Part shown: positions 59,470 to 64,000 of the stretch, one piece after another | How positions within the stretch are numbered: position 1 is the first letter of the stretch | How the letters are laid out: every line of letters begins with the position of its first letter | NCBI GenBank assembly: GCA_903813345.2 | Contig: CAIIXF020000005.1 | Span: forward strand, 19,531,375-19,595,374 | Origin: Owenia fusiformis | Taxonomy: Eukaryota > Annelida > Polychaeta > Sabellida > Oweniidae | DNA: 64,000 bases | Direction of reading: 5' to 3' | Notes under the pieces: generated by a model | What the model saw: the letters and a program-made list of their open reading frames with translations, nothing else | Told to the model about the DNA's origin: nothing | Database searches by the model: none | Translations under genes and position numbers: made by a program

Positions 59470-62400
59470 GTAAGTGAAAAAATAAGAGGAAGGAAAACCC
59501 CAGAGCTTACTTTAGAGATGACATAAATGTATTACGTTTAATTATGTATTTTGCTTACCACCTTCATTTGTCAGAATTCCGAATACAACACGTCGTTGTG
59601 ATGTTTTTATCAATCCCTTGAAAGCCCATGATGTTAGTAATTATTATTCCTTACACCCTTCTTTATCTTGATGTGAAATAACAGGCTATGATATTGGTTA
59701 ACATACCAGAAATTAAAATTATATTATTCAAAGCGTTTTTGGAAAATTTTGAAACCACCATTGAATGATGTCATTTTTTGGCAATTTCAGACCAATGGCT
59801 TCTCAATACACATTTACATTATAGACATATATCTTCTTTGAACACTTGTGTTTTCCCTCCTCTTTGAAAAAATACTGTTGCTATGTCATTGTGGAACACA
59901 TTTGATCTGTAAGCATTGGTTGGGGAAATAATTATTGGGGAAGAAAATAGATGTGAAGGAGGATTTCCATAGAGCCTTACACCTCAATCTATTGTATATT
60001 GGACTCAAAGATTATCTTTTTCAAGTCAAGGTGTATACTGAATTGAGTAATAATTGAAGATTTAGAATGGCTCAATTTAAAGGCAGAATAAGATATATAG
60101 GGGTGACAAAATTACAAGCTACATGTACAATTGACCTACCAATGTATTCCTTACAATCACAAATACAATATTTCCAAAAAGATTCATGATATGTTATAAA
60201 TTGGTGAAGTTAAATTACGGATTCAAAGTGCAAAAATGGGTGATGATTAAATTCTCCCAAATAATAAGAATGGTAACCATTCTTAGAGAAAAATAACACA
60301 TTATTGTAAAAATCTTTAGTTTTCCTGAAATAAAGTGTGCACTTTGGGGATTTTTTAGAAAATAAACATGACAATGAATGATATGAGCCACAAATATTCT
60401 AAAATTGAAACAATTTTTTTCTTGGCCTGCTTGCTAGATTTGATTCTCTTTTTAAGATCTAAATAACTTAGATAATAACTCATAGCATACATGTAATTTT
60501 GTACAATTTATGTCCATGATTACTGATTGTATTTGTATGGATATTTTCAGCACCAATAGCTGGAATAGTTGTAAAGAAGTTTAGCTGCAGGGTGTGTGTC
60601 ATGTTGGGTGGCTTATTGATGTGCGTTGGCCTCACTGTCAGTGCATTCACCAGAACTCTCACAATGCAGTATCTCACATTTGGTGTTATTACTGGTAGGT
60701 TATTCATACCCTAATCCCTATTTATTAGCCAAGCTGCTCTCTGACTATTACAGATAGTGCAACAGTTTGTTATATTGTAGGGTTTTAAAATTATATAACT
60801 CACTGAGAGTTGTTTTGAGATCGTCCAATATGTTTCAACAATTTCCCTGAATCGCATTGGTAAAATTTTCAGGCACGCTTGTAATTTCTTCAAAATCAAG
60901 ACTGAGAATAAATTATGGCATCAACAAAAATTTTAGACCTTTCTCTACAACATGTGATAACACAGCCAATTCATGCATGTATTATTAGGAAAATATAGTC
61001 TGTTGCAGCAGTTCACTTTTTTGGATCACCCTGTAAATCATTTACAATGCTTTTTGTATGAATAATTTCAGGTGCTGGTATGGGACTGAGTTTCACCCCA
61101 ACATTTGTAATCATTGCGGCATACTTTGATGAGCAACAGACACTTGCGACAGGAATTGCAGCCTCTGGTAGCGGCATGGGAGGCCTGGCCTTCTCCTTTA
61201 TCATATCGGCCCTGAAAGACCACTATGGATGGCGTGGAGCTTTTCTTTTCTTAGGGGCATTAGTATTCAATGTAACGCTTTGTGGAGCATTAATGAAACC
61301 ACTCCCTACTAGTCAGAAGAAAAATAGCTCAAGTATTAATTTAAAAGTGCTAGTGGACCCTATTTATATCATACTAGGTTTTGCAACGTTTTTATGGGGC
61401 TTAAGCCGAGGGATAACACTTCTTCACTTAATAGCATTTGCCATCAACCAAGGAATGTCCTCCATCCAAGCAACACTTATTGCATCCTTTGTATCAGTTG
61501 GAAGTATTATTGGTAGACTTATTATTGGAGTGATAGGAAATTTGAAAAATATGGACCGATCAATTTTGTATTGTGGATCATTTGCAGTTTCTGCCATAAT
61601 AATGGCCTTATTGCCGACCCTGGGAAAAATGTTTTGGGGACAGATATTACAAGCAGTATTGTTTGGTGCTATAAGTAATGTTTTCTTCGTCTTGATGGCC
61701 CCTATAGCTGTTGACATATTGGGCATTGAGAATCTTTCTATAAGCTTTGGAGTGCTGATGGTTGTGCTGGGGACAGGAAGCATGACAGGGCCACCTATAG
61801 GAGGTACTTTTTTTTTAAATAATATGTATTTAGTTATTCATTGATTAGAGAGAACATCTTTATTTCAAGAGGATGTTGTAGTTTTTTTGCATATCTAAAA
61901 ACTGAATGATAAATTCAGAGTGCCTTAATTAAATCACAACTGAAATAGGTTTTCTTAACTTGCAGCTATGAAAATTCAGTTTTCGGCATTGTTAGCCCAA
62001 GATAGAGTTTTCCCAATAACCATCAAAAATTAATGATCAATTATTGTTAAAAGTCTAATAACAGTACATGTATTATAAAATTAAGATATCGGTCAGATTG
62101 GCCCCCCCCATAATCAGTTATGTCATATTTATTTATAGTTCTAGTTTATTGATTCCTTGGTAATCGCAACATTATAGCAACCCCAGGATTGTTGTGTAAA
62201 CAAATAACAAAACATGATCTTGGAATTATGACATCATGATTCAGTGGACATAAAGTGGGGGCCAGTGAAGTCAAGTGGTGGCCAAAATATGTTACAAAAC
62301 ATTTAAATATTGCTTATTAAATCACTACCACGTTCAGTAGAATGAAACTTTGCCACATTACTGATTAGATGACATGTCCAAATACATTATTTATAACTTC

Positions 62401-63360
62401 TATATATTAATTAAATGAAATTGATTCCTTAAGTTTAAATTACTATTTCAGTTGTCCTTTTAATGTAATACGTTGCTCTTATAAATGTGAGTACATGTAC
62501 TAATCAAACCAAGTGGTGAAACTTGCAGCAGAGTGGAGTTATCATGACTGAAGTGAATTATCTAGCTGTACTTTTTATATATTTCAGGATGGCTCTTTGA
62601 TCAGACACTTTCCTATTCAAAGACATTCTACACCTCAAGTAAGTCTATTGCTTTTCTCTTACTGTCACAGTGATTGGTCATATCATTGAATGCCTACATT
62701 ACTTCACATCTCTAAACAAAGCAAAATCATGCAGTTTTTCACCATTGCGAGCACTTTTTAAGTGATTTTGGCCATTTTTGGACCAAAATTATCACAAGTG
62801 AACCCCTCTGGAATTTTACAAAAAGTGAACCCCCTTGGCAAACTGAATACTAATTAAACACAAAATAAAAGCTAAAATCTGATTGGTCAATAGGTCCATC
62901 TGCATAGCTCAATGATAGAACCTCAATGGTGGAGCGTGTACCAATTACACATAATTATTATGAGGTCCTGGATTCAATCCCCAGTTCAGGCACTGCTTGT
63001 TACATAGTACTACAGGGTGTTTGCCTAAGTGGCCCATGACTTATATAAAAGACTGTGGTGAGTACTTGTATGTCTGTGTATAGGTGCCTTCTTTGTATGT
63101 TAAGAAAATAACTAACCCTCATTTAATTTCTTCTTCCAGGTGCCTTAGCAGTAATATCCAGCATTGTAGGAGCAGTGGTGCCTATCATGCGTAGAAGAAA
63201 GAGACTCAAGGAAGCTTTACAAAAGAGTATTGTAAAGTCACGGATCTCAATGGAAAACATTTCTAAACAATCTCCACAACATGAATCTAGTGAAACTGAA
63301 AAAATGTTAACCTCTGCTGATAATGCGAAAGTTGATATTGTGAGCGAGAATATTTCTTGA
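59289..63360 (+). CDS. Monocarboxylate-transporter-like protein (SLC16 / MFS), 5 exons, 442 aa
   Basis: Coding exons 59289-59469, 60551-60694, 61072-61803, 62588-62638 and 63140-63360 join in frame to 442 residues, stop TGA. The first exon opens at 59244 after ttctgtttttcag, and the ATG sits in ACCATGG. The family moves lactate-type or related small molecules across the plasma membrane with 12 helices; SLC16 members range about 430-560 residues, so this is complete. Visible: a short cytosolic N terminus (MEKKKYRW), AGIVVKKF in the loop after helix 2, GAGMGLSFTP, YFDEQQTLATGIAASGSGMG (about 126-145) where classical MCTs have YF..RR.LA.G.A..G, YGWRGAF (160-166), a central loop near 182-200, and GPPIGGWLFD before the last helix. 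The TM1 motif DGGWGW of MCT1-4 is absent, so substrate is uncertain. The C-terminal tail is Ser/Lys/Glu-rich. Confidence 0.88.
60077..60455. mobile_element. piggyBac-like MITE, copy 2 (MCT-like intron 1)
   Basis: TTAA at 60077-60080 and 60452-60455 bound a copy about 90% identical by eye to 53172-53552, same orientation, with several small indels. The rest of intron 1 shows nothing else. Confidence 0.75.
60551..60694 (+). CDS. MCT-like exon 2
   Basis: Residues 61-108: PIAGIVVKKFSCRVCVML.. then GLTVSAFTRTLTMQYLTFG. Covers the end of helix 2, the cytosolic loop and helix 3. Preceded by ttttcag, followed by gtaggt. Confidence 0.85.
61072..61803 (+). CDS. MCT-like exon 3
   Basis: Residues 109-352, the bulk of the transporter: helices 4-6, the central cytosolic loop with Lys/Ser residues, then helices 7-11. 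FLWGLSRGITLLHL holds an Arg at the place of the functionally important helix 8 Arg of MCTs, though this match is by eye. Ends at GGAG|gtactt. Confidence 0.9.
61804..62587 (+). other. MCT-like intron 3, nothing recognised
   Basis: AT-rich intron with a C-run at about 62101. The frame continuing from exon 3 stops after about 14 codons, so a retained intron would truncate the protein before the last helix. Confidence 0.55.
62588..62638 (+). CDS. MCT-like exon 4 (51 bp)
   Basis: A small exon, too short for ORF detection, encoding GWLFDQTLSYSKTFYTS between tttcag and gtaagt. It bridges helices 11 and 12, matching the G-W-L-x-D pattern of this loop in MCTs. Confidence 0.85.
62891..62998 (+). repeat. 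tRNA-derived SINE-like segment (MCT-like intron 4)
   Basis: TAGCTCAATGATAGAAC resembles a pol III A box and GGTCCTGGATTCAATCC a B box, about 50 bases apart as in a tRNA gene with an insertion. A second A-box-like CTCAATGGTGGAGCG lies between them. The acceptor stem does not pair, so this is not a functional tRNA. Confidence 0.4.
63140..63360 (+). CDS. MCT-like exon 5 (helix 12 and C-terminal tail)
   Basis: Residues 370-442: SALAVISSIVGAVVPIM (helix 12) followed by RRRKRLKEALQK and a hydrophilic tail ending DIVSENIS. Acceptor tcttccag; stop TGA at 63358-63360. Confidence 0.88.
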
Positions 63361-64000
63361 ATGTAGTGCAATAATTCAATGTGTTAATTTAGTTATTTGA
63401 AAACTCAAATGAAGTCAAAGTACTAAAACTTCAGTGCAAATATAATACTCTAATCAAGAGAAGATTTAGTCTTTGGCCAAGACCCTATTCCCCCCATCTC
63501 TCTTTCCTCAGACCCGAGTAGGAGATTATGAAGGAAGTTGGGGGCTACAGTGTCTTGATGAGGCTAGACGACAACATGTAAAGGGAATAGGTTTCTTTTG
63601 GCCTAGGACATGATGGCTGCCCCCTCCACAGTAACAACAATAAGCTTAGGTACCTAAACATATTATCCATATCATTGGAAAGACCATTCAATTCTGGATA
63701 AAATGTGGAGCGAATGTGACAGGCATTAAGATGATGTAATCAGACAGTACTACTTCATTTCAGCACTTCAGTGTCTTCTTTAATTTGGTGATTCTTAATC
63801 AATTTACAGTATTTGAAAATCTGAGCCCAATTATATTGACGTTTCAAAAACTGTCCACGCTTGGTGACTCTTTTGCGTAAGGTATTAAAGTTGTGACTGG
63901 TTAGGTTGTTCAAGTTGGTTGTCATACAGTGTTCACCCTAACCCAAAATTGAAGGGTCTTTTCAATGATACAATGCATGTATGGCTCTCTATGGTACAAG
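63361..64000 (+). other. 3' flank of the MCT-like gene
   Basis: Presumed 3' UTR followed by intergenic DNA. I found no AATAAA in the first part and no further gene before the window ends. Confidence 0.45.

Noticed and set aside
61424-61783. 119-codon minus-strand frame
   Set aside because: Antisense to the third coding exon of the MCT-like gene.
62891-62998. Functional tRNA gene
   Set aside because: A and B boxes are recognisable but the spacing is too long and no acceptor stem forms; called a SINE-like segment instead.

Overview
The window looks like nuclear DNA of an aquatic invertebrate animal. It is AT-rich, its genes are split by GT..AG introns, and it is dense in non-autonomous DNA transposons, minisatellites and a Ty3/Gypsy retrotransposon. 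The lineage cannot be fixed from sequence alone; the kyphoscoliosis-peptidase/hillarin-like gene and repeat style fit a lophotrochozoan or other marine bilaterian, which is an inference. There are no bacterial operons, CRISPR arrays or prophage features.

Layout. 1-4898: 3' part of a Ty3/Gypsy element, with an uninterrupted RT-RNase H-integrase frame, polypurine tract and a long 3' LTR. 5200-6943 (minus): last two exons of an unrecognised gene with an acidic tail. 7.2-19.3 kb: a gene-poor block of nested repeats, including an element with identical 469-bp direct repeats, several foldback elements, an element with palindromic arrays (TSD CAATG), a G-run-rich element (TSD AGTACT) and a mariner/IS630-type transposase remnant.

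21336-46194 (minus): the main gene of the window. Fourteen coding exons join in phase into a predicted 1,804-residue protein. It has two kyphoscoliosis-peptidase/hillarin-like modules, each a transglutaminase-like core followed by KY-type beta-sandwich repeats, separated by about 640 residues of Pro/Gly/Gln-rich linker encoded by symmetrical phase-0 exons. In both cores the His and Asp positions are kept, but the expected nucleophilic Cys is a basic residue by my alignment, so the protein is probably a non-catalytic scaffold. Two adjacent introns carry same-orientation copies of a transposon with a ~130-bp minisatellite core, and the donor of exon 8 lies inside another minisatellite.

46.2-59.2 kb: intergenic spacer between two divergent genes, with foldback elements, hAT-like and piggyBac-like MITEs. 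Both flanking genes show a splice acceptor just upstream of their start codon, so their promoters and non-coding first exons lie in this spacer but cannot be placed. 59289-63360 (plus): a complete five-exon SLC16/monocarboxylate-transporter-like gene (442 residues). The remaining sequence is intron or flank, with a tRNA-derived SINE-like segment in the last MCT intron.

The two genes have no evident functional link; their arrangement is simply head-to-head.
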